A DNA stretch of 64,000 nt from RBC074 sp964470555 (GCA_964470555.1 CAYYDG010000026.1:37477-101476); one strand, 5' to 3'; numbered from the stretch's first letter, positions 44,718 to 54,359 are shown. The notes: generated by a model not told the origin, from the sequence alone. Made by a program: numbers and translations.

Positions 44718-46151
44718 TTACTGAATTGTGCGGTTGTCCGAACGTTCGCGACGGGCGACTCCGCTGCGTCTGGCGGCTTCTTCGACGGCTTTGGCAACCA
44801 GCGGCGCAACTTGCCGATTGAAGACCGACGGAATGATGTATTCCGGGTGAAGTTCATCTTCGCGTATGCTGGACGCGATGGCCTGGGCGGCGGCCATTTT
44901 CATCTCTTCGTTGATGTCCGACGCGCGGCAATCCAGCGCGCCGCGAAAGATGCCGGGGAAACACAGCACATTGTTGATCTGATTCGGATAATCCGAACGA
45001 CCCGTCGCCATGACTTTGACGTAGGGCCAGGCTTCTTCGGGCATGATTTCCGGCGTGGGGTTGGCCAGCGCAAAGACAATCGGATCGCGGTTCATTTTCT
45101 GCAGCATTTCGACTTTCAGCACGTCGGGGCCGGACAAACCCAGAAACAAATCTGCGCCCGCGATGACATCATTCAGCGAACCTTTCAAATTATCGGGATT
45201 GGTGTTGTTGGCGTACCATTCGACGGCGTCGTTCATTCCTTCGGTGCGACCGCGATACACCGCGCCGTGAATGTCGCAACCGATGACGTTTTTGGCTCCG
45301 GCGCTGAGCAGCATTTTGGTGCAGGCTGTGCCCGCAGCCCCGACGCCTACAACTACGACTTTTATCTCGTCAATTTTCTTGCCGACGATTTTCAGCGCGT
45401 TGATCAGCGCCGCCAGCACGACGACGGCGGTTCCGTGCTGATCGTCGTGAAAGACCGGAATGTCCAGTTCGCGTTTCAATCGCTGCTCGATTTCAAAACA
45501 GTGCGGCGAAGCGATGTCTTCCAGATTGATGCCGCCAAACGCCGGGGCAATGGCTTTGACCGTGCGGACAATTTCGTCCGGGTCTTTGGTGTCCAGACAA
45601 ATGGGAAAAGCGTCCACTCCGGCGAATTCCTTGAACAGCATGGCTTTGCCTTCCATGACTGGCAGAGCCGCCGCCGGACCAATATCGCCCAAGCCCAACA
45701 CGGCTGTGCCGTCGGTGACAACGGCGATGCAGTTGCGTTTGATCGTCAGGTTGTAAACCTTTTCCGGGTCCTTGTGGATGGCCAAACACACGCGCGCGAC
45801 TCCGGGTGTGTAGGCGATGGACAAATCGGAGCGGTTCTGCAGCGGGCGTTTGTTGGTGATTTCGATTTTGCCGCCGATGTGGCGCAGAAACGTTCGGTCG
45901 GAAACGTTGATGACGGTGACGCCGTCAACTTCTCCGACGGCTTTGGCGATGCTTTCGGCGTGTTCGTCGTCTCCGGCGGCGACGGTGATGTCGCGTATCA
46001 GGTGATGCGCGCCGACTTCGACAATATCAATGGCGCCGATGTTGCCACCAGCTTCGCCAATGGCGGAGGTGACGTGTCCCAACATTCCGGGACGATTGGC
46101 CAATCGCAAGCGCAGAGTGATGCTGTAGCCTTCACTCGGTATGACTTTCAT
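44718..46151 (-). CDS. NAD(P)-dependent malic enzyme with N-terminal ACT domain
   Basis: 477 residues from the ATG at 46151 (MKVIPSEG), preceded by AAGGAA; an in-frame ATG at 46229 has no ribosome site. Residues 1-80 form an ACT domain (YSITLRLRLANRPGMLGHVTSAIGEAGGNIGAID), suggesting allosteric control by a small metabolite. Malic-enzyme N-terminal domain: SDLSIAYTPGVARVC, VVTDGTAVLGLGDIGP, FPICLDTKDPDEIV and HDDQHGTAVVV (catalytic Lys and metal-binding acidic residues in this region). NAD-binding domain: VVVGVGAAGTAC. The reaction is oxidative decarboxylation of malate to pyruvate. Single gene, divergent from the sulfatase. Confidence 0.95.
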   Translation of the reverse strand: MKVIPSEGYSITLRLRLANRPGMLGHVTSAIGEAGGNIGAIDIVEVGAHHLIRDITVAAGDDEHAESIAKAVGEVDGVTVINVSDRTFLRHIGGKIEITNKRPLQNRSDLSIAYTPGVARVCLAIHKDPEKVYNLTIKRNCIAVVTDGTAVLGLGDIGPAAALPVMEGKAMLFKEFAGVDAFPICLDTKDPDEIVRTVKAIAPAFGGINLEDIASPHCFEIEQRLKRELDIPVFHDDQHGTAVVVLAALINALKIVGKKIDEIKVVVVGVGAAGTACTKMLLSAGAKNVIGCDIHGAVYRGRTEGMNDAVEWYANNTNPDNLKGSLNDVIAGADLFLGLSGPDVLKVEMLQKMNRDPIVFALANPTPEIMPEEAWPYVKVMATGRSDYPNQINNVLCFPGIFRGALDCRASDINEEMKMAAAQAIASSIREDELHPEYIIPSVFNRQVAPLVAKAVEEAARRSGVARRERSDNRTIQ

Positions 46152-46322
46152 TCTTATGATTCCTTGTGTATCAAGCTCAAAATCAGGCCGCTGAGAATAC
46201 CTTATGCTCAAAAAGCAGGCAAGAATCACATTCTTCGGCGGTTACGCGCTGTCCCTGTTGGTGTTGTTTCAGTACAATGCGCGCGGTTCAAAATCTTTTC
46301 CCCTATCAATCGAGAAACTTTC

Positions 46323-47765
46323 ATGAAGCGAATCCACAGACTTCTGATTCCGGTGTTGTTGCTGGCTGCGGTTTTGGCTGCGCGCGAAACTTCGTCGCGT
46401 GCGCAAACTTCTTTGGCGACCAAAGCGGCAAAGAAACTCAATGTGCTGTTCATTTCCACCGACGACCTGAACAACGATCTGGGTTGTTACGGGCATCCGC
46501 TGGTTCAGTCGCCGAACATTGACCGGCTGGCTGCGCGAGGCGTGCGCTTTGATCGCGCCTACAACCAGTTTCCTTTGTGCAGCCCCAGCCGGACGAGTTT
46601 GATGACCGGCTTGCGCCCGGACACGACGCAGGTCTTCGATTTGCAAAAGCATTTTCGCTCCGTGTTGCCGGACGTGATGACGTTGCCGCAAGCGTTCATG
46701 CGCAACGGTTATGTCGCCGCCCGCGTCGGCAAAATTTACCATTACGGAAATCCCGGCCAGATCGGAACAGACGGGTTGGACGATCCGCAATCCTGGAACA
46801 CAGTCGTCAATCCGCGCGGCGTGGACAAGGACGAAGAAAAGGTGTTGACCAATCACACTCCCACACGCGGGCTGGGCAGTTCGTTGTCTTTGTATGCTTC
46901 GCCTGCGCCGGACGAAGAACACACCGACGGCAAAGTCGCCACTGAAATCATCAAACTGCTGGAAGCGAACAAGGATCGTCCGTTTTTCATCGCCGCCGGA
47001 TTTTATCGTCCGCATTGCCCGTACATCGCGCCGAAAAAGTATTTCGATTTGTATCCGATGGAAAAAATCGCTGCGCCGAAATTTTCACGGAACGAATGGG
47101 ACTCCATTCCCGAAGCGGCGATCTGGCTCAAAGACCCGCACTTCGGCGTCAACGAACGACAACAGCGCGAAGCCATACAGGCGTATTACGCTTCGATCAG
47201 TTTTGTGGACGCCAATGTCGGTCGCGTGCTGGACGCGCTAGATCGGTTGAAGCTGGCGGACAGCACCATCGTTATCTTTTGGAGCGATCACGGTTATTTG
47301 CTCGGCCAGCACGGCCAATGGATGAAGCAAAGTTTGTTTGAAGAATCGGCGCGCAATCCGCTGATTATCGCTGGCCCCGGCGTTGCCAAAGGAAAAGCTT
47401 CGCCGCGCACGGTCGAATTCGTGGATTTGTACCCGACACTGGCTGAGTTGTGTGGGTTGAACAACGCGCCTAAAAACCTGGCTGGTCGCAGTCTTCGCCC
47501 GTTGCTGGCGAATCCAAAAGCCGCCTGGAACAAACCGGCCATCACGCAAGTGCAACGTGGCAGCGGGGAAAATCGGTTTATGGGCTACAGCATTCGCACC
47601 GAACGCTGGCGATATACCGAATGGGACGAAGGCCGAAAAGGCGTTGAGCTTTACGACGAATTCAACGACCCGGGCGAATTGACGAATCTGGCAAATGATT
47701 CCAGGCACGCCAAAGTCGCCGCCCAGTTGAAACAACTGTTAAAAGCATCACTGGCAAAGCGGTGA
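46323..47765 (+). CDS. Exported sulfatase, iduronate-2-sulfatase-like
   Basis: 480 residues from the ATG at 46323; the frame is open upstream for 1.5 kb only as antisense of the malic enzyme. Signal peptide: KRIHRLLIPVLLLAAVLAA, then RETSSRAQ. Metal ligands DD at 47-48 (FISTDDLN), and the sulfatase signature CSPSR at 86-90 (LCSPSRTSLMTG), whose Cys is converted to formylglycine. Downstream ligands: IFWSDHGYLLGQHGQW. The family pattern (PNIDRLAARGVRF, FYRPHCPYIAPKKYFDLYP) is closest to iduronate-2-sulfatases of Planctomycetes and Acidobacteria, which remove sulfate from polysaccharides. A separate maturation enzyme must be encoded elsewhere. Confidence 0.93.
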   Translation: MKRIHRLLIPVLLLAAVLAARETSSRAQTSLATKAAKKLNVLFISTDDLNNDLGCYGHPLVQSPNIDRLAARGVRFDRAYNQFPLCSPSRTSLMTGLRPDTTQVFDLQKHFRSVLPDVMTLPQAFMRNGYVAARVGKIYHYGNPGQIGTDGLDDPQSWNTVVNPRGVDKDEEKVLTNHTPTRGLGSSLSLYASPAPDEEHTDGKVATEIIKLLEANKDRPFFIAAGFYRPHCPYIAPKKYFDLYPMEKIAAPKFSRNEWDSIPEAAIWLKDPHFGVNERQQREAIQAYYASISFVDANVGRVLDALDRLKLADSTIVIFWSDHGYLLGQHGQWMKQSLFEESARNPLIIAGPGVAKGKASPRTVEFVDLYPTLAELCGLNNAPKNLAGRSLRPLLANPKAAWNKPAITQVQRGSGENRFMGYSIRTERWRYTEWDEGRKGVELYDEFNDPGELTNLANDSRHAKVAAQLKQLLKASLAKR

Positions 47766-47767
47766 CC

Positions 47768-47800
47768 GCTGATAAGTCGCTGGTAAGTCGCTGATAAGTC
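47768..47800. repeat. Three tandem 11-nt repeats after the sulfatase gene
   Basis: GCTGATAAGTC, GCTGGTAAGTC, GCTGATAAGTC in direct order at 47768-47800, two nt after the sulfatase stop. No known function is visible. Confidence 0.8.
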
Positions 47801-47942
47801 ATTGATACAGAACGCAGATTTGCCAGCAGAACCTTGTAAACGGCGTAACGTTCCACGTATCATCCAAGTCATTGGCGCGCTTGGTTATTTCACTCAGAAA
47901 CCCGCTGGAAAGAGTTTGTTATGAAAAGAAGGAGGATTGTTC

Positions 47943-48329
47943 ATGGAAGTCATCAAGGAGAAAAGCTCGGAAATGCAGTTTCTCCACCTGCGGGGCCGCT
48001 TGGATCACGAAAACGCTCAGGTGTTGGAAGAAAGCCTGAGCAAGTTGATCGAAAACGGAGCAAGGCAGTTGATCATTGATTGTTCGCAGATCGAATTCAT
48101 CAACAATGCCGGTTTGCGTGTGTTGCTGGGCCTGGCGAAAAAGATTCTGGACCTGGAAGGTCGAATCGCGCTTCATTCCCCCAGCTTGCAGGCAAAAGAG
48201 ACGTTCGACCGCACCGGTTTTTCCATGGTCTCGCGCATTTACGACACACGCGAAGAAGCCATTGCCGGAATTGCAGGCTCTGGTCTGTTTTCCGCTTCGC
48301 GCGATGAGCGGCACATCATCAGCAATTAA
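47943..48329 (+). CDS. STAS-domain protein (anti-sigma-factor antagonist-like)
   Basis: 128 residues from the ATG at 47943, with GGAGGA 8 nt upstream. STAS pattern: MEVIKEKSSEMQFLHLRGRLDHENAQVL is the first half, then LIIDCSQIEFINNAGLRVLLGLAKKI. In anti-anti-sigma factors the loop reads D-S/T-S/T/A-G-L, with a phosphorylatable Ser; here it is N-N-A-G-L, with neither hydroxyl residue, so regulation by the usual partner kinase is unlikely. No anti-sigma kinase is next to it; a patatin gene follows 40 nt later. Confidence 0.88.
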   Translation: MEVIKEKSSEMQFLHLRGRLDHENAQVLEESLSKLIENGARQLIIDCSQIEFINNAGLRVLLGLAKKILDLEGRIALHSPSLQAKETFDRTGFSMVSRIYDTREEAIAGIAGSGLFSASRDERHIISN

Positions 48330-48369
48330 ACAACTAAATCTTTATTCAAAATCTCGGAATCCGTAAGGT

Positions 48370-49362
48370 ATGAATAAACCTGAATTACCGACAGCTATCA
48401 GGCAACTGCCAAAAATCGGCATTGTGCTCGGAACCGGCGGAATCAAGGCGATGGCCAGTCTGGCGTTGTTCGAATTTCTGGCGGAGCAAAAGATTCCCGT
48501 GGATTTGATGGTCGGATGCAGCGGCGGAGCGCTGGCATGCGCGATGATCGGATCGGGCTGCACGCCCACTGAGGTTCGCGATCTGGGAATGCAAAAGCTG
48601 CAGAAAAGCCTGTTTTCCCAATTCGATTACTCTTCGTTGCTGGGCATTTTCAGTTCGCATTTGGGAAATTTCGACAAGACCTCCGGCATTTTGAAGCCTG
48701 ACCGTTGGCGGGGCGCGTTGCAGGAGTATTTCGGCGACAAAAAGCTGGAACAGTTGCGACCGCGCACCTTGCTGCAAACCACAGACATTGACACGGGCGA
48801 AGGCGTAGTGCTGACCAAAGGGCCGCTGGCCGAGGCCGTGTATGCGTCGTGCGCGTTTTTTCCGGCGTTTCCTCCGGCCAAAATTGACGGGCGATATTTG
48901 TGCGACGGCATATACAGCGCGCCGGTTCCCGTGGTCGAAGCCATCAAACGCAAGATGGACGTCATCATCGCGCTGGATTTCAAGGAAAAGGTTCGCACCG
49001 AACCCAAAGGCTTTTTCAGTTGTTTCTATCGCCACATTGACAACACCATGCGCACGTTGACGCGCAGCCAGATGTTTCTGTCCATCGAAATGCACCATCA
49101 CGAAATCGTGATTATCGAAGTGGATTTCGATCACACGATCAATCCGTGGGACGTGCATGAACTGCCGGCAATCGTCGAATGTGGGCACAAGGCGATTGAA
49201 CTTCACAAGTCCGCAATCCTGTCGGCCATTACGAGTTTTTCGAGAAGCAAGGCTCCTGTTGCAGAACAACCGGTAGGCAGTATTGCCGATCCAAATGCCG
49301 GTTTTCGGCGCACCACGATTTTGCGAAATCCGGCTTCGGTCGAAAGCAAGAACTCCGGCTGA
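48370..49362 (+). CDS. Patatin-like phospholipase (RssA/NTE-type)
   Basis: A 330-residue protein. Patatin motifs: glycine-rich oxyanion GTGGIK (residues 21-26), nucleophile elbow GCSGG (Ser of the G-x-S-x-G), and the catalytic Asp in CDGIYSAPVPV. It lacks a signal peptide or membrane segment, so is probably cytoplasmic or peripheral. Patatins cleave acyl chains from phospholipids. The C-terminal 60 residues are low-complexity. The place upstream of TolC, desaturase and cyclopropane synthase suggests a lipid role, but the 107-nt gap before the next gene weakens an operon claim. Confidence 0.9.
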   Translation: MNKPELPTAIRQLPKIGIVLGTGGIKAMASLALFEFLAEQKIPVDLMVGCSGGALACAMIGSGCTPTEVRDLGMQKLQKSLFSQFDYSSLLGIFSSHLGNFDKTSGILKPDRWRGALQEYFGDKKLEQLRPRTLLQTTDIDTGEGVVLTKGPLAEAVYASCAFFPAFPPAKIDGRYLCDGIYSAPVPVVEAIKRKMDVIIALDFKEKVRTEPKGFFSCFYRHIDNTMRTLTRSQMFLSIEMHHHEIVIIEVDFDHTINPWDVHELPAIVECGHKAIELHKSAILSAITSFSRSKAPVAEQPVGSIADPNAGFRRTTILRNPASVESKNSG

Positions 49363-49469
49363 ACAAATTCCGTCGCACAGGTGTTTTCAACCTGCGCCAA
49401 TCTTTACAACAGAAATCCGGGCAGATTGAAAAATCTGCCTTGCGCGCGACTCGTTCCCAGGAGGCGTGA

Positions 49470-50810
49470 GTGGTCAAGATATTCGCCCTGTGGTTGATCC
49501 TGTTTCTGCCTGTCGAAATTCATTGCCAGACGCCGCCCGGTGTCGTTGGCGAAAAACTCACGCTTCAGCAAGCCGTTGATCTGGCGTTGCGGCACAATCG
49601 TCTGGTCAATGTCGAACGGCTGGAAGTCGAAAAAGCCTCTGACAAACTGGCCACGCTCGCCACACGCCGGTTGCCGGGTTTCGACGTTTCGGTGATGGAA
49701 TTTCAATGGTTCAGTCCGCCGGAATTCCGTTTCAATCGTGGCGTCTTTGGCCAGTTTCCCGGTCTTGGGCCGGTTCCGCCGACCAACACCACGATCACGT
49801 CTTCGCACGGCCCCACGGCATTTATCATCGCCCGCGCCACTCAACCGCTGACGCAACTTCATCGCATCAACCTGGGAATCAAAATGGGCGAGCTTGGTCG
49901 TGAAGTCGCCGACAGCAAACTGGAACTAAAAAAACGGGAAATTGCCCATCAAATCAAACGCAACTATTACGCCATTCTGCAATTGCAAAGCGCGCTCGAC
50001 GCTTCGGAAGGAACTCTCAAGCTGTACCGCGAATTGGATCGCGTCGTCGGCGAATACGTCGCCCAACAAGTTGCGCTCGAATCCGACAGCCTGGACGCCA
50101 AAACCCAACTGGCCAAGGAAGAGTTTGAAACGCTCAAACTGCAAAACAATCTGGCGGCGGCCAAAGAACAACTCAACCAATTGCTAGGGCGCGACATTCG
50201 CACCGAATTCACTGTGGACGCGATTTCCGCCAACACCGTTTACGAAGTCGAACTTTCGATGGCGCAAACGCGCGCGTTGGCCGAACGCCCCGAATTGAAA
50301 GAAGCGCAGTTGAAATTGAAGCTGGCCGAATACGACCGCCGATTGAAAAAGGCCGAAGCCATTCCCGAAATCAGCGCCACTGCCGGGTATTTTTCCGCGT
50401 TCGGCGTTTCGGTACTGCCGCAAAACGCTTCCGGCATAGGCTTCACCTTGAGTTGGGAACCGTTCGATTGGGGACGCCGCAAACACGAACTTTCCGAAAA
50501 ACAGAAAACCATCGAACAGGCGAACGAAGGTTTGCGCGAAACCGAAAGCTCGATTTTGCGCGATGTCGGCGACAAATTCCGCAAGTTGCAGGAATCGCGC
50601 GCGCTGTTGCGCGTCAGCCAACTGGCGCAGGAATCGGCGCGCGAAAAATTGCGCGTCGCCACCAGCAAGTATTCGCTGGAAGCCGTGTTGTACAAGGAAG
50701 TGCTGCAAAAACAGGCTGAACTGGCGACGGCTCAGGATCGGTATCAACAAGCGTTGCTGGCGTTCTGGACGGCGCGCGCCGATTTTGAAAAAGCCATCGG
50801 CGAACTCTAG
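49470..50810 (+). CDS. TolC-family outer membrane efflux protein
   Basis: A 446-residue protein with a GTG start 5 nt after GGAGG. A short signal peptide (KIFALWLILFLPVEIHCQ) is followed by the TolC N-terminal motif EKLTLQQAVDLALRHNRLV. Two TolC repeats of long heptad-rich helices (about 30-235 and 240-446) contain a second motif RPELKEAQLKLKLAEYDRRLKKAEAIPEISA (seen in parts). Such proteins trimerise into outer-membrane tunnels for RND pumps. It is followed at 48 nt by the adaptor gene. Confidence 0.93.
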   Translation: MVKIFALWLILFLPVEIHCQTPPGVVGEKLTLQQAVDLALRHNRLVNVERLEVEKASDKLATLATRRLPGFDVSVMEFQWFSPPEFRFNRGVFGQFPGLGPVPPTNTTITSSHGPTAFIIARATQPLTQLHRINLGIKMGELGREVADSKLELKKREIAHQIKRNYYAILQLQSALDASEGTLKLYRELDRVVGEYVAQQVALESDSLDAKTQLAKEEFETLKLQNNLAAAKEQLNQLLGRDIRTEFTVDAISANTVYEVELSMAQTRALAERPELKEAQLKLKLAEYDRRLKKAEAIPEISATAGYFSAFGVSVLPQNASGIGFTLSWEPFDWGRRKHELSEKQKTIEQANEGLRETESSILRDVGDKFRKLQESRALLRVSQLAQESAREKLRVATSKYSLEAVLYKEVLQKQAELATAQDRYQQALLAFWTARADFEKAIGEL

Positions 50811-50858
50811 CTGGGAACGCAGGCGTCTCGCCTGCGCGTCACCCCATGAGGGCAATCA

Positions 50859-52091
50859 ATGAACACGAAGATTCGATATGTGATCGGGGTTTTCTTCTGC
50901 CTGATGTTTGCGGCGGGTTGCCGGAAAGCCGAAAGTTTCGAAAAACCCGTCAAACCGGTTCAGGTGCAGGAAGTACAGACTTACGCTCCGGGCGGCTCCA
51001 GCGCAAATGGCGAACGTTATTCGGCCAACATTGTGCCTGCGTCGCAAAATGAACTGGCATTCAAGTTCGGCGGTTACGTCAGCGAAATCCATCAGGTCAG
51101 GGGAGCCGACGGCAGGTTGCGCCCCGTGCAGGAAGGCGACACCGTTGCCAAAGGAACCGTGCTGGCGCGATTGCGCAACGACGATTTCGCCGCCAAGGTC
51201 AAACAGGCCGAATCGCAAGTGGCCGAAGCGCAATCCACCACCGAAACCAACCGCGCCCAACTGGCCGAAGCCGAAGCCGCGTTGAAACAGGCCGAACGCG
51301 ATTTGGAACGAGCGACCAAACTGCTGGAAGCCAAAAGCCTGACCAGACCCGAATACGAAGGCGCAAAGACCAAAGTCGAGATGGCGCAGGCGCGTGTCGA
51401 AACCGTTCGTTCGCAGGCCAAAGTCATTCAGGCCAAAATCAGCGGCGCACAGGCGTTGCTCGGCGAAGCGAAACTCGCCGAAAAAGACGCCGCGCTCGTT
51501 GCGCCGATGGATTGTTACATCCTGAAACGTTTGATCGAACCGGGAGGATTGACTGCGCCCGGTCGTCCTGTGTTTGTCGTGGCCGACAAAACCTCTGTCA
51601 AAGCTACGTTCGGTTTGCCGGATTTGTCGCTGAAAAACGTAGGCATTGGCGAAGCGCTGACCTTCACCACCGAAGCCATTCCCGGCATCGAATTCAAAGG
51701 CTGGGTTTCGCGCATTTCGCCCGCCGCCGACCCGAAAAGCCGCGTGTTCGATGTCGAAGCGACGATTCCGCGTCCGCCCGGCCAGTTGCGATTGGGAATG
51801 ATCGCTTCGTTGACGTTGCCGTCGAGCAAGTCCGCCGTGCCGGTCACTGTCATTCCTATCAACTCGATTGTCCGACCCAAACAAAACCCTGAAAGTTACG
51901 CCGTCAATGTCGTCACCGACCAGGAAGGCAAGCAATTCGCCAAACAACGACTGGTCAAACTCGGAGAAGCTTACGGCAACATGATCGCCGTCACCGAAGG
52001 CGTCACGCTTGGCGAACGGGTCATAGTTTCGGGCGCGGCGATGATCGTGGACGGCGAACAGGTCAAAGTCATTCCTTCAACCGAGAAGTGA
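50859..52091 (+). CDS. RND efflux periplasmic adaptor lipoprotein (MFP)
   Basis: A 410-residue protein. N-terminal lipoprotein signal: hydrophobic IGVFFCLMFAAGC with a lipobox AAG-Cys. The family layout is complete: a barrel-sandwich half-motif (ELAFKFGGYVSEIHQV), a long coiled-coil hairpin (AKVKQAESQVAEAQSTT and the following Ala/Glu-rich region, about 110-205), the second half-motif (APMDCYILKRLIEPGG), then beta-barrel and membrane-proximal domains (YGNMIAVTEGVTLGERVIVSGA). It bridges TolC and the inner-membrane pump. The desaturase gene begins 3 nt after the stop. Confidence 0.94.
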   Translation: MNTKIRYVIGVFFCLMFAAGCRKAESFEKPVKPVQVQEVQTYAPGGSSANGERYSANIVPASQNELAFKFGGYVSEIHQVRGADGRLRPVQEGDTVAKGTVLARLRNDDFAAKVKQAESQVAEAQSTTETNRAQLAEAEAALKQAERDLERATKLLEAKSLTRPEYEGAKTKVEMAQARVETVRSQAKVIQAKISGAQALLGEAKLAEKDAALVAPMDCYILKRLIEPGGLTAPGRPVFVVADKTSVKATFGLPDLSLKNVGIGEALTFTTEAIPGIEFKGWVSRISPAADPKSRVFDVEATIPRPPGQLRLGMIASLTLPSSKSAVPVTVIPINSIVRPKQNPESYAVNVVTDQEGKQFAKQRLVKLGEAYGNMIAVTEGVTLGERVIVSGAAMIVDGEQVKVIPSTEK

Positions 52092-52094
52092 GAT

Positions 52095-52961
52095 ATGCAA
52101 AACGAAGCGACAGTTCCTCGTCACAACAATCCGATCAACTGGCCTATGACATTGTTTATGGCCATGTTTCACGTCGGCGCGATTGCCGCGCTGTTTGATT
52201 TCAGTTGGGCGGCGTTGGGCGTTGCGGTGTTTCTGTGGTGGTTTGCCGGCAGCTTGGGGATCGGCATCGGCTATCACCGTTTGCTGACGCATCGCGGTTT
52301 CAAAACGTCTAAACCGGTCGAATACTTTTTGACCGTCTGCGGCGCGTTGGCCTTGCAGGGAGGTTCTATTCCCTGGTGCGCCAACCATCGCATTCATCAC
52401 GCCAACACTGAAAAAGACGGCGATCCGCATTCACCGCGTCACGGATTCTGGTGGTCTCACATGGGATGGATCACCAACGGAGTTTCCGACCATAACCAGA
52501 TTGAATTGCATGCGCGCACCGTACCTGATCTGTACAAAGACCGCTTTCACCAGTGGATTTCGCGCTGGAATTATCTGCCGCAACTTCCACTGGCTTTTCT
52601 GCTGTATTGGCTGGGCGGATGGCAATTCGTGTTGTGGGGCGTGTGCGTGCGCGTGGTGTTTTCCTGGCATGCGACGTGTTTGGTCAATTCGGCGGCGCAC
52701 GTTTGGGGTAATCGCCGCTTCAAGACCGCGGACGATTCGCGGAATAACTGGTGGGTGGCGCTGATGAGTTTCGGCGAAGGCTGGCACAACAACCATCACG
52801 CGCATCCGGCGGCAGCGCGACACGGACTGGCGTGGTACGAACTCGACCTCAACTGGTGCGCGATCTGGCTGCTGGAAAAACTCGGCCTGGTCGAAAAAGT
52901 TCGTCGCGGCAGTTTGCCCAAAACCAACGTCCCCACCGAACAACCGGCAATCATTGAATAG
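52095..52961 (+). CDS. Acyl-CoA/acyl-lipid desaturase (delta-9 type)
   Basis: A 288-residue membrane protein with all three His boxes: HRLLTH (H61, H66), HRIHH (H98-H102) and HNNHH (231-235), which bind a di-iron centre. Several hydrophobic segments (FMAMFHVGAIAAL, FLWWFAGSLG, LLYWLGGWQFVLWGV) match the four-helix membrane topology. The motif NTEKDGDPHSPRHGFWWSHMGW is characteristic of delta-9 acyl desaturases, which insert a double bond into a saturated chain. It lies 3 nt behind the adaptor gene, so co-translation with an efflux component is likely. A cyclopropane synthase follows. Confidence 0.93.
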   Translation: MQNEATVPRHNNPINWPMTLFMAMFHVGAIAALFDFSWAALGVAVFLWWFAGSLGIGIGYHRLLTHRGFKTSKPVEYFLTVCGALALQGGSIPWCANHRIHHANTEKDGDPHSPRHGFWWSHMGWITNGVSDHNQIELHARTVPDLYKDRFHQWISRWNYLPQLPLAFLLYWLGGWQFVLWGVCVRVVFSWHATCLVNSAAHVWGNRRFKTADDSRNNWWVALMSFGEGWHNNHHAHPAAARHGLAWYELDLNWCAIWLLEKLGLVEKVRRGSLPKTNVPTEQPAIIE

Positions 52962-52985
52962 CGTCCGCCCAACAAGGAGAGATTC

Positions 52986-54236
52986 ATGGAAAACCGACTC
53001 CCACAAACACGCGCTGCAACGAAAGAAACTGGCGCAGGAATTTACCAAACGCTGTTCAACAAGATTCTTGCGCCATTGCCTGCCGGAAAGTTGCGTGTTG
53101 TTTTTCCAGACGGCCAGGAAGCGACCTACGGCCAGAAATTGCCCGGCCCCGAAGCGACGCTGAACATTCTGAATTCGGCGTTTTTCAAAAAGAGCATCTT
53201 GTATGGCGAAGTCGGCTTCGGCGAATCTTACGTTGACGGCGATTGGGATTCGGATGACGTCGTCGCGGTGTTGTCGTGGTTCGTCATCAATCTGGGGCAC
53301 GCGGCCTCTGACGGAAAACGACGGTTGCCGCTGACGGACGTGCTGCTGGTGTTCAACAAGATTCGCCACAAGCTGCGCGCCAACAATCAGGCCAACGCCA
53401 AACGCAACATCTCGGAGCATTACGATCTGGGCAACGACTTTTACAAGCTCTTTCTGGATCGGAGCATGACGTATTCCTGCGGCATCTTCAGTTCGCCCGA
53501 CACGTCGCTCGAAGCCGCGCAAGCCGAAAAATACGACCGGCTGTGCCGCAAGCTTAATCTGAAAGCTTCGGATCACGTGCTGGAAATCGGCGGTGGCTGG
53601 GGCGGATTTGCCGAACACGCCGCCAAAAATTACGGCTGTCGCATTACCTCCATCACCATTTCGCAAGAGCAATTGAATTACGCCAAAGAGCGCATGGCTG
53701 CCGCAGGGCTTTCCAATCAGGTCGAATTTCAACTGACCGATTACCGCAACGTCACAGGCAGATTCGACAAGATCGTTTCCATCGAAATGATCGAAGCCGT
53801 CGGCCACGAATATCTGAAGAGCTTTTTCCAAAAATGCCACGAACTGCTCGACCGTTCCGGCTTGCTGGCAATTCAGGCCATCACCTGTCCTGATTCGCGT
53901 TACGAGAGCCATCGCCAGAATGTGACCTGGATGCAGAAACACATCTTTCCCGGCGGATTGCTGCCTTCGGTGGGCATGATGAACAAGTTCATCAACGAAA
54001 CCGGCGACATGCATCTGCACAGTCTGGAAGAGATGGGTTTGCATTACGCGCGCACGGTTGCGAGCTGGCGGGAAAAATTCAATCACAAACTGGAATCGGT
54101 GTTGTCGTTGGGCTTCAACGAAAAGTTCATTCGCAAATGGAATTACTACCTGCTGAATTGCGAAGCCATTTTTTTGACTCGCAACATCACCGTCGTGCAG
54201 GCGATTTATTCCAGACCCAACAACCTGACGATCTGA
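52986..54236 (+). CDS. cfa: Cyclopropane-fatty-acyl-phospholipid synthase
   Basis: A 416-residue protein with AAGGAGAG upstream of the ATG. The N-terminal 130 residues form the small lipid-binding domain; the SAM-dependent methyltransferase core starts with NISEHYDLGNDFYKLFLDRSMTYSCGIF (family hallmark, in parts), then motif I LEIGGGWGGFAEHAA, ITISQEQLNYAKERM and IEMIEAVGHEYLKSFF. The reaction is transfer of a methylene group from S-adenosylmethionine across an unsaturated acyl chain, the product of the desaturase upstream. Typical length is 380-430, so it is complete. The RND pump gene follows after a 308-nt gap. Confidence 0.94.
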   Translation: MENRLPQTRAATKETGAGIYQTLFNKILAPLPAGKLRVVFPDGQEATYGQKLPGPEATLNILNSAFFKKSILYGEVGFGESYVDGDWDSDDVVAVLSWFVINLGHAASDGKRRLPLTDVLLVFNKIRHKLRANNQANAKRNISEHYDLGNDFYKLFLDRSMTYSCGIFSSPDTSLEAAQAEKYDRLCRKLNLKASDHVLEIGGGWGGFAEHAAKNYGCRITSITISQEQLNYAKERMAAAGLSNQVEFQLTDYRNVTGRFDKIVSIEMIEAVGHEYLKSFFQKCHELLDRSGLLAIQAITCPDSRYESHRQNVTWMQKHIFPGGLLPSVGMMNKFINETGDMHLHSLEEMGLHYARTVASWREKFNHKLESVLSLGFNEKFIRKWNYYLLNCEAIFLTRNITVVQAIYSRPNNLTI

Positions 54237-54359
54237 CAGGCGATTGGAAATGAAACGATCTCGCTCAAATGCGTCTTTGCTTACAGGTAACAACTGATGT
54301 TGGAACACATTTGGAATTCGATGGCGACGGGATGTTGCGGCGAATTCAGTATTGAGTTT

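Noticed and set aside
44811..46322. 1.5-kb upstream in-frame extension of the sulfatase gene
   Set aside because: It is antisense to the malic enzyme. The signal peptide and start at 46323 match the family N-terminus, so the extension is not coding.
47768..47800. Direct repeats as a possible CRISPR array
   Set aside because: Only three 11-nt units without spacers; no cas genes are present.
52431..54308. Minus-strand open frame of 625 codons opposite the desaturase and cyclopropane synthase genes
   Set aside because: No domain; the plus strand has His boxes and SAM motifs. Antisense shadow. The same holds for the minus frame of 602 codons at 56438-58246.
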